Below, in pieces: positions 8,373-20,886 of a stretch of DNA of 64,000 nt. The stretch comes from Streptosporangium sp. NBC_01495 (GTDB lineage: Bacteria; Actinomycetota; Actinomycetes; Streptosporangiales; Streptosporangiaceae): positions 10,354,001 through 10,418,000 of the forward strand of contig NZ_CP109430.1 in assembly GCF_036250735.1 (NCBI RefSeq), read 5' to 3'. Position 1 is the stretch's first letter, and each line of letters starts with the position of its first letter. The position numbers were made by a program, and so were the translations under genes. A model generated the notes under the pieces. That model saw only the letters and a list, made by a program, of their open reading frames with translations, had not been told where the DNA came from and did not search any database.

Positions 8373-9227
8373 GTGATCGTGGCGGACGACCGCGCAGGGC
8401 TGCTCAAGGCCCGCGAGGTCCTGGGGATCGGCGCGGGCGCCTCCTCGGGAGGGAGCGCGCTGGCGCTCGTGCCGACCATGGGCGCGCTGCACGAGGGGCA
8501 CCGCTCGCTCATCCGGCTGGCCCGCGAGAGGGCCGCGCACGTGGCGGTGAGCATCTTCGTGAACCCGCTCCAGTTCGGGCCCACCGAGGATTACTCCCGC
8601 TATCCCCGGACGTTCGACGCCGACCTCGAAGTCTGCGAGGCCGAGGGGGTGGGCGTGGTGTTCGCCCCCTCGGTCAAGGACATGTACCTGCCGGACAGGC
8701 AGGTCGGCGTGTCCGCGGGCGAGATGGGCTCGGTCGTCGAGGGGGAGTTCAGGCCCGGCCACCTCGACGGCGTGCTGACCGTGGTGCTGAAGCTGTTCAA
8801 CCTGGTCCAGCCGGACGTGGCGGTGTTCGGGCAGAAGGACGCCCAGCAACTCGCGATGATCCGCCGGATGGTCGCCGACCTGAACCTGCCGGTCTCGATC
8901 GTCGGGGGGCCCACGGTCCGCGAGCCGGACGGCCTGGCGCTGTCCAGCCGCAACCGCTACCTGTCGCCGGACGGCCGGGTGGCGGCCCTGGCCCTGTCCC
9001 GCGCCCTGGAGGCGGGGTCCGGGCGGCGCGCGCCCGCGGAGATCCGCGGGGCCGCGCTCGCCGTCCTGGAGGCCGAGCCGTCGCTGGCGGTCGACTACCT
9101 GGTCCTGGTCGACCCCGCGACCTTCGCGGAGGTCGGCGACGACTACGCGGGCGAGGCGATCCTCGCGGTGGCCGCGAGGGTGGGGTCCACCAGGTTGATC
9201 GACAACGTCACGCTCGGCGTCCGCTGA
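8373..9227 (+). CDS. panC: Pantothenate synthetase
   Basis: 284 aa. PanC condenses pantoate and beta-alanine using ATP, the last step to pantothenate. The nucleotidyltransferase motif PTMGALHEGH (HIGH-like) is near residue 31, followed by SIFVNPLQFGPTEDYSRYPR, FGQKDAQQLAMIRRMV and the KMSKS-like LSSRNRYLSPDGR. The start is GTG 8373, with GGGAGG ahead. The gene lies 203 nt after the DUF2520 gene and upstream of nadBC and coaX, so vitamin B5 and NAD synthesis genes sit together. Confidence 0.97.
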   Translation: MIVADDRAGLLKAREVLGIGAGASSGGSALALVPTMGALHEGHRSLIRLARERAAHVAVSIFVNPLQFGPTEDYSRYPRTFDADLEVCEAEGVGVVFAPSVKDMYLPDRQVGVSAGEMGSVVEGEFRPGHLDGVLTVVLKLFNLVQPDVAVFGQKDAQQLAMIRRMVADLNLPVSIVGGPTVREPDGLALSSRNRYLSPDGRVAALALSRALEAGSGRRAPAEIRGAALAVLEAEPSLAVDYLVLVDPATFAEVGDDYAGEAILAVAARVGSTRLIDNVTLGVR

Positions 9228-9282
9228 CTCCCGGCCGCTCGCCGCTCGCTGACGGGAGCCGGTGAGCGGCGAGCGGCCGGTG

Positions 9283-9506
9283 GTGAACGGCGCCCCATGA
9301 ACGGCGCCCCATGAACGGCGCCCCATGAACGGTGATCGATGAGCGGCGATCGATGAGCGGCGATCGATGAGCGGCGACCTATGAGCGGCGCCCCATGAAC
9401 GGCGCCCCATGAACGGTGATCGATGAGCGGCGACCTATGAGCGGCGACCTATGAGCGGCGCCCCATGAGCGGTGATCGATGAACGGTGATCGATGAGCAG
9501 CGGCCG
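9283..9506. repeat. 14-bp tandem repeat array, 16 units
   Basis: Sixteen consecutive 14-bp units fit ATGARCGGYGNYCS with no gaps. Variants such as ATGAACGGCGCCCC, ATGAGCGGCGATCG and ATGAGCGGCGACCT alternate in higher-order blocks; the first unit begins with GTG. Degenerate units continue to ~9560. Every unit starts with ATGA, so the plus strand is full of tiny ATG...TGA frames. The minus strand has no stops and produces long artefactual frames. The array occupies the panC-nadBC gap. Confidence 0.95.
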
Positions 9507-9706
9507 ATGAGTGGCCGGTGGTGACGGTGATCGATGAGCGGCCGGTGGTGGTGATCGGCGGTGAGCCGCCATGTACGGCCCCGAACTGCCGTGATTTCAG
9601 GGTTCGGGTGAAATGTCCCACCCCGGGGAACAGCCGCTTTCCGGAGGGCGTTATCGTCACACTGACGAAATGAACGGCCTCTAATGATCCCCGCGAGGAG
9701 GCGGCT

Positions 9707-12258
<2,552 letters not shown>

Positions 12259-12259
<1 letters not shown>

Positions 12260-13041
12260 TGCTGCTTGCCATCGACGTCGGCAACACTCACACCGTTCTC
12301 GGCCTCTTCGAGGGCGAGGACGTCATCGAGCACTGGCGGATCTCCACGGACGCCCGGCGCACGGCGGACGAGATCGCCGTCGTGCTCCAGGGGTTGCTCG
12401 GGCAGTCGCCGCTGCTCAAGGGCGCCGACGTCAACGGCATCGTGATCTGCTCCACCGTCCCCTCGGTGCTCAACGAGATGCGCGAGATGTGCCGCCGCTA
12501 CTACGGTGACGTGAACGCGGTGATCGTCGAGCCCGGTGTCCGCACCGGGGTGCCGGTCAGGATGGACAACCCGAAGGAGGTCGGCAGCGACCGCATCGTC
12601 AACGCGCTGGCGGCCATCCAGCTGTACGGCGGGCCGTGCGTCATCGTCGACTTCGGGACCGCGACCTCATTCGACGCCGTCTCCGCCAAGGGGGAGTACG
12701 TCGGCGCGGTGACCGCCCCCGGTATCGAGATCTCGGTGGACGCGCTCGCCGCCGCGGGGGCGCAGCTGCACAAGGTGGAGCTGATCCGCCCCCGCTCCGT
12801 GATCGCCAAGAACACCGTCGAGGCGCTCCAGGCGGGCATCATCTACGGCTTCGCGGGCCAGGTGGACGGGATCGTCGAGCGGATGGCGGCGGAGCTCGCC
12901 GACGACCCCGACGACGTCACCGTGGTCGCCACCGGCAGCGCGGCGCCGCTCGTGGTCAGCGAGGCGCGCTCGGTCGACATGCACGAGCCTTGGCTCACGC
13001 TGATCGGCCTGCGCCTGATCTACCACCGCAACACCGCCTGA
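12259..13041 (+). CDS. coaX: Type III pantothenate kinase
   Basis: 260 aa. CoaX phosphorylates pantothenate, the first step of CoA synthesis, and is an ASKHA-fold enzyme. Seen here: the phosphate-1 loop IDVGNTHTVLGLF at the N-terminus, GSDRIVNALAA, DFGTATSFDAV (phosphate 2) and the IEISVDALAAAGAQLH/AGIIYGFAGQVDGIV blocks. ATG 12259 shares its A with the nadBC stop (TGATG), a sign of translational coupling. An in-frame TTG lies one codon earlier. With panC upstream, the cluster joins two steps of the pantothenate-CoA route. Confidence 0.96.
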
Positions 13042-13129
13042 GGGCGCCGGGGCGCCGGGAGGAATCCCCTTCCGGTGCCGGACGGCCGGCGAACTCACGA
13101 GGTTCGCCACATCGGTACCCTTTGGAACT

Positions 13130-14632
<1,503 letters not shown>

Positions 14633-14669
14633 GCCCGGCGGGCGGCGCGGAAGGACGTTCTCCCCGTAC

Positions 14670-14708
14670 GGTGGCGCCGGGCCGGGCATCGCCCGGCCCG
14701 GCGCCACC
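14670..14708 (+). terminator. Hairpin terminator after lysS
   Basis: A perfect 18-bp inverted repeat beginning GGTGGCGCCGGGCCGGGC with a 3-nt ATC loop, 37 nt after the lysS stop. There is no T-run, which is common for actinomycete terminators. Confidence 0.75.
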
Positions 14709-14960
14709 GTCGTGAGGACCGGCGCCGTTTCCCGGCCGGAGCGCGTCCCCGGCCGGACGAGCGGAGGCGTGCCGGGGCCGAGGGCCGGATGGCGGCCCGG
14801 CCGCAGCCCGGGATCCGGCCGGGGCGGGCCGGAGGCGGGCCGAGGTCCGGTCGGGATCACGTCAGGGCCGGGCGGGCCGGGGCCGGCGAGCGCCCCGGAA
14901 GACCGGCCGGCCGCGCCGAGCGGCGCCGTCACCGTCCCACCCCCCGCTGGGCGACACCCC

Positions 14961-15247
14961 GCACGGCTCCGGGCAGGTGGGCGTGAACCTGAGTGTGAGC
15001 CGCACGGCTCCGGGCAGGTGGGCGTGAACCTGAGTGTGAGCCGCACGGCTCCGGGCAGGTGGGCGTGAACCTGAGTGTGAGCCGCACGGCTCCGGGCAGG
15101 TGGGCGTGAACCTGAGTGTGAGCCGCATGGCCCTGAGCAGGTGGGCGTGAACCTGAGTGTGAGCCGCATGGCCCTGAGCAGGTGGGCGTGAACCTGAGTG
15201 TGAGCCGCACGGCTCCGGGCAGGTGGGCGTGAACCCGGGTGTGAGCC
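14961..15247. repeat. 41-bp tandem repeat array, seven units
   Basis: Seven full 41-bp units start at 14961, 15002, 15043, 15084, 15125, 15166 and 15207, and an eighth begins at 15248. Each has the order GCACGGCTCCGGGCAGGTGG then GCGTGAACCTGAGTGTGAGC. Units 5 and 6 share the variant GCATGGCCCTGAGCAGGTGG, so variants spread in pairs. The array lies in the long lysS-downstream gap. Because 41 is not a multiple of three, the minus strand stays open in several frames and gives spurious Pro/His-rich proteins. Confidence 0.95.
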
Positions 15248-15993
15248 GCACGGCCGGGGCGACGGCGGAGCGGTCTTCGATATCGCCGGGCCGTTTCCCG
15301 TGGACGCGGCTCAGGACACCGTGACGGAGCGATGCCGGGCCCCCGCCCTCGCGGGTCCGCGGATCGCGGGAGTCCCCGTACGGTGTGCGGGCGAAGCCAG
15401 GACGAATGAGGCGAAAACGGTGGGCCGGAACCGGCCGTCGCGCCCGTGGTTCCCCGCAATGTCGGACGCGTTTCTGTACGGGTCGGAAATCCATTTCCAG
15501 CACGTCCAATACCGCCCGGCACCCCATCGTCGCCGTGTGATACCTCGCGAATGCCGCAAAACTGCTCCCTTGACCCTCATATTTCCGTGTTTTTCGTGGG
15601 GTGCTGTCAAGGTGGTGAGTGACCATGGTCGTCGAAGAGTATCGGGAAGAGATCCGTTTTTCCCGAGAAATGCGGGCGGGCCGGATCCCCGGAGGGCCGG
15701 CCCCGGCGCGCCCGGCGGAGCGGCGGTTTCGGCGAAACCTTGTTCTGCCAGGACTTCGATCGCCGCAGCCAGGGGGTGCTTGCCGCCTCGTGCCCAGGCT
15801 CGGTCATGACATAGCCGCAAAGGCACTGACATATCATGAGTACTTCATGTAGCGCCTACTATGTCAATACTGGACGCACGCTATGAAGAGTGGAACTTGA
15901 CGACCTTTGAACAAGGCGTTTACCGTTCCTGGCGGACGGTATTCATTTCCGGCGTCTCGCACCCGGTTTCCAGAGTGGGGGGAGTGACTCTTG
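15248..15993. other. Non-coding stretch, no gene seen
   Basis: Nothing between the 41-bp array and the small HTH gene shows convincing codon bias or family similarity. Base composition falls from ~15830 to 15960 (ACATATCATGAGTACTTCAT, TAGCGCCTACTATGTCAATA), which fits promoter DNA for the HTH gene. The 14709-14960 part before the array is GC-rich and also empty. Confidence 0.6.
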
Positions 15994-16242
15994 ATGGCAT
16001 ATCCAGAAGTGGATTCACGCCATGGCGACAGCCCCCTGGGCATGAGCGATATCGGTCTCAGCGACGACGACCTCGTGCTGCTGGCTGAGCTCGCCAAGGG
16101 TGTCACGGTGGATCGGGTGGGTCGTCGCCTCGACATCAGCGGGCGGACCGTCAGGCGCAGGCTGAGAGGCATCTGCGACCGCATCGGTGTCGCCACGGCG
16201 ATCGAGGCCGTGGCCTGGGCCGCCCGCCGCCGCCTGATCTAG
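15994..16242 (+). CDS. Small LuxR-type helix-turn-helix protein
   Basis: 82 aa. After ~20 residues the rest is an HTH of LuxR/GerE type: LSDDDLVLLAELAKGVTVDR (scaffold helices), VGRRLDISGRTVRRRLRGIC (turn and recognition helix) and DRIGVATAIEAVAWAARRRL (dimerisation helix). There is no receiver or sensor domain, so it is a stand-alone DNA-binding module. ATG 15994 has GGGGGGAG nine bases upstream; a TTG one codon earlier is less likely. The flanking 41-bp repeats and AT-richer leader set it apart from the core genes around it. Its targets are unknown. Confidence 0.8.
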   Translation: MAYPEVDSRHGDSPLGMSDIGLSDDDLVLLAELAKGVTVDRVGRRLDISGRTVRRRLRGICDRIGVATAIEAVAWAARRRLI

Positions 16243-16248
16243 CACCGC

Positions 16249-16279
16249 CGCGTGTCCGGCAGGTCGGGCCGGACACGCG
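16249..16279. terminator. Bidirectional hairpin terminator
   Basis: The 12-bp stem CGCGTGTCCGGC / GCCGGACACGCG with a 7-nt loop lies between the convergent HTH and NlpC/P60 genes. Confidence 0.7.
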
Positions 16280-16295
16280 TGCGGGCCGGGCACGT

Positions 16296-17345
16296 TCAGT
16301 CGGCGATGCGGACGCCTCCGGCGAAGGGCCGGTTGTCGATCGTGGCGATGTGGACGACGTCACCCGTCTGGGGCGCGTGGACCATCAGGCCCGCGCCGAT
16401 GTAGATCCCGACGTGGTGCAGGTCGCTGTAGAAGAAGACCAGGTCGCCGGGGCGCAGCTCGTTCCTGGTGACGTGGGTGCCCGCGGTCCACTGGTTGCCG
16501 GTGTAGTGCGGCAGGCTGATGCCGACCTTCTGGTAGGCCCACATGACCAGCCCGGAGCAGTCGAAGGAGTTGGGACCCTCGGCGCCCCAGACGTACGGCT
16601 TGAGCTGCTGGGTGAGCGCCCAGCGGGTGGCCTCCGCGGCCTTGCCGCTGCCCACGATGGGCACGTTGGTCTTCACCCTGGCGCCCCTGTTGCTGACGGC
16701 CCTGCTGCGCACCTCGCTGAACAGATTGCTCTCGACCCGCGCGACCAGCCGTTCGATCTTGGTCCGGTTGCCGTCGAGCTCCGCCAGGAGCTTCTTGACC
16801 TCCGAGGTCCTCGCCTTGGCGCTGGCCTGCGCCCGCTCGGCGGCCTCGATCGATCGGGCCACCTGGGCGACCTCCTCGCTCTGCTGCTGCTGGAGCGCGT
16901 AGTTGGTGGTGGCCTGGTCGAGGAAGGTGTCGGGATCCGTAGCCTGCGTGAAGGCGAGCCCGGAGTTGAGGCCGCCCGACATGTAGGTGCTCTGCGCCAG
17001 AAGGGTGGCCTTGGTGCGGCGGATGGCCAGCTCGGACTCGCTCGACGCCAGGGTCTTCTTGGCGCTCTCCGCGGCCCGCTGGGCCTGCTTGAGCTTGACC
17101 CGCTCGCCGTTGTACCGCTCGGCGAGGGTGCCGATCTCCTCGTGCAGCTTCTCGGCCTGCTTGGCCAGCTGCTGGAGGCTGGGCTCGGGATCGGCGGTGG
17201 CCGCCACCAGCGGTGTGCCGAGGGTCAGGGTGGCGAATGCCAGGCCGATGACCGCCATGCGGCGGCGCAGCCCTCGCGGCGCGCGTTCTCGACGGCGGGC
17301 GTCGTCGCCCGTGTGCTTTCCTCCGCGGTCGCGCGTGCGCTTCAC
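16296..17345 (-). CDS. Secreted NlpC/P60 (C40) peptidoglycan endopeptidase
   Basis: 349 aa. An Arg/Lys-rich start and the hydrophobic MAVIGLAFATLTLGTPLVAA form a signal peptide. Residues ~55-210 are a long coiled coil (QLAKQAEKLHEEIGTLAERY and later Gln/Ala/Glu-rich helices). The C-terminal NlpC/P60 domain has the catalytic Cys in NSFDCSGLVMWAYQKVG, the His in LHHVGIYIG and a third polar residue in the MVHAPQTGD strand. The architecture matches RipA-like cell-separation hydrolases. GTG 17345 has AGGAG seven bases upstream; TTG 17348 is the alternative. It is controlled by the c-di-AMP riboswitch directly upstream. Confidence 0.92.
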   Translation of the reverse strand: MKRTRDRGGKHTGDDARRRERAPRGLRRRMAVIGLAFATLTLGTPLVAATADPEPSLQQLAKQAEKLHEEIGTLAERYNGERVKLKQAQRAAESAKKTLASSESELAIRRTKATLLAQSTYMSGGLNSGLAFTQATDPDTFLDQATTNYALQQQQSEEVAQVARSIEAAERAQASAKARTSEVKKLLAELDGNRTKIERLVARVESNLFSEVRSRAVSNRGARVKTNVPIVGSGKAAEATRWALTQQLKPYVWGAEGPNSFDCSGLVMWAYQKVGISLPHYTGNQWTAGTHVTRNELRPGDLVFFYSDLHHVGIYIGAGLMVHAPQTGDVVHIATIDNRPFAGGVRIAD

Positions 17346-17363
17346 CAACAGGCTCCTCTCCTC

Positions 17364-17497
17364 GGCCGCCTACCGGGTTAGCTGACGGGTTCGGGCCGGA
17401 GGCAGCCCTACCGGGTGCGCCGGTGGCACTCGGATTCACCCCGGAGGACGTGGTGGGTCCCCGGTTCCCCGCTGGTGGGGGATTCGGCGGGTCAGGC
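17364..17497 (-). promoter_or_regulatory. c-di-AMP (ydaO/yuaA) riboswitch
   Basis: On the minus strand the leader shows the conserved blocks in order: GCGGGGAACCGGGGACC, CCGGGGTGAATCC, GGTAGGGCTGCC, CGGCCCGAACCCGTCAGCTA and ACCCGGTAGGCGGCCGAGGAG. This is the known ydaO aptamer layout of actinobacterial cell-wall hydrolase genes. Ligand binding normally switches expression off. The c-di-AMP synthase gene disA lies 10 kb away in this window. Confidence 0.93.
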
Positions 17498-17524
17498 TTT
17501 TTACGTCTCTGACATCGAGCACGG

Positions 17525-17553
17525 AGATTAGTGCACCCGTGGTTCCTGCTCAA
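17525..17553 (-). promoter_or_regulatory. Promoter for the c-di-AMP riboswitch transcript
   Basis: Minus-strand TTGAGC and TAATCT are separated by exactly 17 nt, about 28 nt upstream of the aptamer. Confidence 0.6.
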
Positions 17554-17739
17554 CCAGAACTGCGAATTCAGTAGAGGTTTCGCAACTGAAATGTCACGGA
17601 AAGATCACATGGCAATATGATCAACATGGCCATTACGCTGCCTTTGCCTCGTGGGTGACGGGTGCGGCGGAGGTCTTCCCAGGTCCGGGACCGTGCCAAA
17701 GGTGAGTTGTGGCACACGAGAGGAGTCGTGCGCTCAGTG

Positions 17740-17756
17740 TGGTAAAACGATTACCA
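17740..17756. promoter_or_regulatory. Inverted repeat upstream of the ArgA-like gene
   Basis: The perfect dyad TGGTAA-AACGA-TTACCA lies 74 nt before the start of the acetyltransferase gene. Its AT-rich core stands out from the surrounding DNA. It could be an operator of LacI-like or Fur/Zur-like type; the regulator is unknown. Confidence 0.45.
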
Positions 17757-17829
17757 AGGGTCACGTGAGGGCTGTGGGCTGCGAGTTAAGGGCGAGCCGT
17801 AATTGAAGACCGGTGAGGACGTACGCTGA

Positions 17830-18489
17830 ATGGTCATGGAGCAGCTTGCTGAGCATTCTCCCGCACCGGTCGTTCGCGCTCCCGGCGGCGGGGAGTGGCG
17901 CGCCGGATCCGAGGGGGCGGAGCCGGACTCGCCCGCGTCCGGCGCGGGCCCCGAGATCACGGTCCGCCGTGCCCGCACCCCGGACGTCCGCGCCGTCAGG
18001 CGGCTCGTCGACACCTACGGCGGCGCCGGCCCGCGCCTGCTGGAGAAGGCCACCGTCACCCTGTACGAGGACGTCCAGGAGTTCTGGGTCGCCACCGACG
18101 CGGAGGGGGAGGTCGTCGGCTGCGGGGCACTCCACGTCCTCTGGGAGGATCTGGCCGAGATCCGCACCGTCGCCGTCGATCCGGGCCGCAGGGGGATGGG
18201 AATCGGCCACCGGATCGTCTCCGTGCTCATTCGCACGGCCGTCGAACTCGGCCTGCGCCGGGTTTTCTGCCTGACCTTCGAGGTCGACTTCTTCGCCAGG
18301 CACGGTTTCCGGGAGATCCAGGGCACGCCCGTCGCCCCCGAGGTCTACGCCGAACTTCTCGCCTCCTACGACGAGGGTGTGGCGGAGTTCCTGGATCTGG
18401 AGCACGTCAAGCCCAACACCTTGGGAAACACCCGGATGCTGCTGCACCTGACACGCGAGCCCGACTCTGATGACTTTAGAGCTGACTGA
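17830..18489 (+). CDS. Amino-acid N-acetyltransferase (short ArgA-like GNAT)
   Basis: 219 aa. A disordered, acidic tail of ~40 residues precedes a GNAT domain: EITVRRARTPDVRAVRRLVD, LEKATVTLYEDVQEFWVATD, ALHVLWEDLAEIRTVAVDPG, the acetyl-CoA loop RRGMGIGHRIV and the C-terminal FFARHGFREI. This matches the short N-acetylglutamate synthases of actinobacteria (M. tuberculosis ArgA-like), which start arginine synthesis and lack the kinase-like domain of E. coli ArgA. The start is ATG 17830; a second ATG is at 17836. No other arg gene is adjacent, so the assignment is from sequence alone. Confidence 0.85.
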   Translation: MVMEQLAEHSPAPVVRAPGGGEWRAGSEGAEPDSPASGAGPEITVRRARTPDVRAVRRLVDTYGGAGPRLLEKATVTLYEDVQEFWVATDAEGEVVGCGALHVLWEDLAEIRTVAVDPGRRGMGIGHRIVSVLIRTAVELGLRRVFCLTFEVDFFARHGFREIQGTPVAPEVYAELLASYDEGVAEFLDLEHVKPNTLGNTRMLLHLTREPDSDDFRAD

Positions 18490-18588
18490 TCGGAAAGGTG
18501 ACTGTCGATACCTATGTCGATACCTTGTGCAGCAGCAAGCATGTGCGTCTGACATTTGCCACATGCGCAGTCTAAGTGAGGTGACGCG

Positions 18589-19863
18589 GTGAGCACCGGA
18601 CAGCCGCCGTATCCACAGGATGATCCCGACCGCGATCGCACACCGTCGGGGTATCCGGATTACGGACAGCACAACGCGGGTCGAGCCGCTGGCGAACTCG
18701 ACCCCGACGTGACAGTTGTGGGATATCGGTCGGAGGCCTCACAGCCGAACACCGGCCCAGGACAGAGTCAGCCCGGTTACGGCCAGCAGGGCTACGGGCA
18801 ACAGGGCTACGGCCAGCAGCCCGGTTACGGTCAGCAGCCCGGGTATGGCCAGCAGCCCGACTACGGGCAGCAGCAGTACGGCCAGCAGCAGGGCTACGGG
18901 CAGCAGGGCGGGACCGGCGCGTACGGGCAGCAGCCCGGCTACGGTCAGCAGGCGTCCCAGGAGCAGCCCGGTTACGGTCAGCAGTCCCAGCCCGGGTACG
19001 GGCAGCAGGGCGGGACCGGCGCGTACGGGCAGCAGGGCGGGACGGGGGCGTACGGGCAGCAGCCCGGTTACGGTCAGCAGGCGTCCCAGGAGCAGCCCGG
19101 TTACGGCCAGCAGCCCCAGCCCGGGTACGGCCAGCAGCCGGGTTACGGCCAGCAGCAGCCCGGCTACGGTCAGCAGTCCCAGCCCGACTACGGGCAGCAG
19201 CCGGGTTATGGCCAGCAGCCCGACTACGGGCAGCAGCAGTACGGCCAGCCCGGTTACGGCCAGCAGCCCGACTACGGGCAGCAGGGTTACGGCCAGCAGC
19301 AGCCCGCGTACGGCCAGCAGGGCTACGGGCAGCCGTACGGCGGTCCTCCCGGGGCACCCGCCCCGCTCGCCGAGTGGTGGCAGCGTCTGGTGGCGAGGAT
19401 CATCGACGGGGTCATCCTGGCGATCCCGCTGTTCATCGTCACCACGGTGATCAACTCCCTGGTCGTGACGCCCTACGACTTCAACCTGCAGACGGGCGTC
19501 ACCTCGGGCGGGAGCGGCTACTTCCTCGCCGGCCTGCTCACCGCGCTGATCACCGCGGGCATCTACGTGGCCTACGAGTTCTTCATGCTCAGCCGGGGCG
19601 GGCAGACGGTCGGCAAGATGGTCATGGGCATCAAGGTCGTGCCGGTCGGCGGCGCGCTGTCGCCCGGTGGCCTCAGCTCGGACGTGGCGGTCAAGCGCGC
19701 CGGCGTCCTCTGGGGCCCCTACGGCCTGACCTGGATCCCGCTCGCGGGCCTCATCGCCTACGTCTTCTATCTCGTCAACGTCCTGTGGCAGCTGTGGGAC
19801 AAGCCGCTGCGGCAGACCCTGCACGACAAGGCCGCCGCGACGGTCGTCGTCAAGATCAAGTAG
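18589..19863 (+). CDS. RDD family membrane protein with YGQ-rich low-complexity tail
   Basis: 424 aa. Residues ~25-250 are almost only Gly, Tyr, Gln and Pro, with 29 YGQ motifs (GYGQQ, PDYGQQ and AYGQQ units, plus two ASQEQPGYGQQ inserts and three GGTGAYGQQ units). Residues ~262-424 form an RDD domain: WWQRLVARIIDGVILAIPLF carries the R and D of the name, followed by two further hydrophobic segments (YFLAGLLTALITAGIYVAYE, YGLTWIPLAGLIAYVFYLVN) and QTVGKMVMGIKVV. The start is GTG 18589. RDD proteins are poorly defined membrane proteins. The tail resembles FUS/EWS-type aromatic-glutamine low complexity and is predicted to be cytoplasmic and disordered. Confidence 0.9.
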   Translation: MSTGQPPYPQDDPDRDRTPSGYPDYGQHNAGRAAGELDPDVTVVGYRSEASQPNTGPGQSQPGYGQQGYGQQGYGQQPGYGQQPGYGQQPDYGQQQYGQQQGYGQQGGTGAYGQQPGYGQQASQEQPGYGQQSQPGYGQQGGTGAYGQQGGTGAYGQQPGYGQQASQEQPGYGQQPQPGYGQQPGYGQQQPGYGQQSQPDYGQQPGYGQQPDYGQQQYGQPGYGQQPDYGQQGYGQQQPAYGQQGYGQPYGGPPGAPAPLAEWWQRLVARIIDGVILAIPLFIVTTVINSLVVTPYDFNLQTGVTSGGSGYFLAGLLTALITAGIYVAYEFFMLSRGGQTVGKMVMGIKVVPVGGALSPGGLSSDVAVKRAGVLWGPYGLTWIPLAGLIAYVFYLVNVLWQLWDKPLRQTLHDKAAATVVVKIK

Positions 19864-19875
19864 TTCCCTGAATAG

Positions 19876-19908
19876 CGGGGCCGGCGGTTCAACCGCCGGC
19901 CCCGTTTT
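19876..19908 (+). terminator. Rho-independent terminator after the RDD gene
   Basis: The GC-rich stem CGGGGCCGGCGG / CCGCCGGCCCCG with a TTCAA loop is followed by GTTTTCG, 12 nt after the stop codon. Confidence 0.9.
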
Positions 19909-20021
19909 CGTGCGCGGGTGAGAAAACGGGGACCCATAGGGGGCCCGTAAGGGTCGCGGGGTCCGGGGGCCGCGGAAGCCGCAAAACCATTTGCCGCGCC
20001 CTGAGCAACGTGGGGGAACTT

Positions 20022-20246
20022 ATGACCGAGTCTCGGCCCGCTCGCCGGAATATTCGCGTACGGTGCCCACAACGGGCTCACAGGCGCCCGTGGGTCTCCT
20101 ATGAGGCGTCAATGCCGGATCCACCCCCGTCGGGGGTTCGCGCACTACTCGCCGAATGGTCGGCCCTGCGTGCCTCCGGCATCCTCGGCGACCCCGCGCC
20201 GGATTCTCTTCTTCGCCTTCCGTCGCGTGTTCAGGACAGCCGGTGA
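20022..20246 (+). CDS. Possible small hypothetical protein
   Basis: 74 aa from ATG 20022, preceded by GGGGGAA. The second half (PPPSGVRALLAEWSALRASG) uses G/C-ending codons as a real gene would, but the first half does not. It is rich in Arg and Pro and has no recognised domain. It could be a short actinomycete protein or chance. Confidence 0.3.
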   Translation: MTESRPARRNIRVRCPQRAHRRPWVSYEASMPDPPPSGVRALLAEWSALRASGILGDPAPDSLLRLPSRVQDSR

Positions 20247-20886
20247 AGGCCTTCTTACGGATCCGGATCGGGGGCGCGTGGTGTTGGCGGGGTTGTCCGA
20301 CAGGCCCATCGTCTTTGGTGGTTATACGGTCTACGACTATGTACTCCGTGCCAGAGCGGGTCGTACTCTTGACGAGAAAGTGTTGAAGATCCGTCTTGTT
20401 CCATACGCTTGTGTCACATCGGTCCACACCGGGGTGATGAAGCGAGCAGCTCTCCGTCCGGGCGTTCTGCCGGCGGCGGGCATTCCCGTGATGAACCCGC
20501 TCGCGGCGATCTCCGGTTCCGTGGCAAGGTGTCGTTCATCATGGCCGACAGGTCCCTTCAGCAGGGACTTCGTCGCCAGGAGGCCGACGGTGTGGCGGCC
20601 GGGAACCCGCCGGGCATTGGTATTACGGGGACGGGGATGATCACCTGATCGTCCCGCCGGTTTTTCCTCAGGGCTTTACGACTGCAACCGGTAAGGCGGC
20701 TGGAGAGAAGCATTAGGCTGGAGAGAGACGGCATGGTCGCCCCTGCTGACGCGCGTCGCCGGCCGGTGGCGCTATGGTCATCTGTGGGCGGTTCCGGACC
20801 GATCGGGCGCGCCTGCGCGGCCCGGAGAGTCGCCGCCACATTTCCATGGTCCCCAGAAAGCCACCCACGGTGCGGAGCGAGGACGA
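20247..20886. other. Non-coding stretch, no gene seen
   Basis: Mixed-composition DNA without persuasive codon bias in any frame. The longer frames here contain many rare codons and no domain. It may hold promoters for the small membrane protein downstream. Confidence 0.5.

Noticed and set aside
14961..15260. CRISPR array
   Set aside because: Units are directly adjacent with no unique spacers, and no cas genes are present.
15311..15832. 173-aa minus-strand frame containing AAAIEVLAEQGFAETAAP
   Set aside because: A short stretch resembles the start of a TetR helix, but no HTH follows and the codon pattern is poor.
20101..20640. 179-aa plus-strand frame
   Set aside because: Poor codon bias, no RBS and no recognisable domain; it overlaps a slightly better small candidate.
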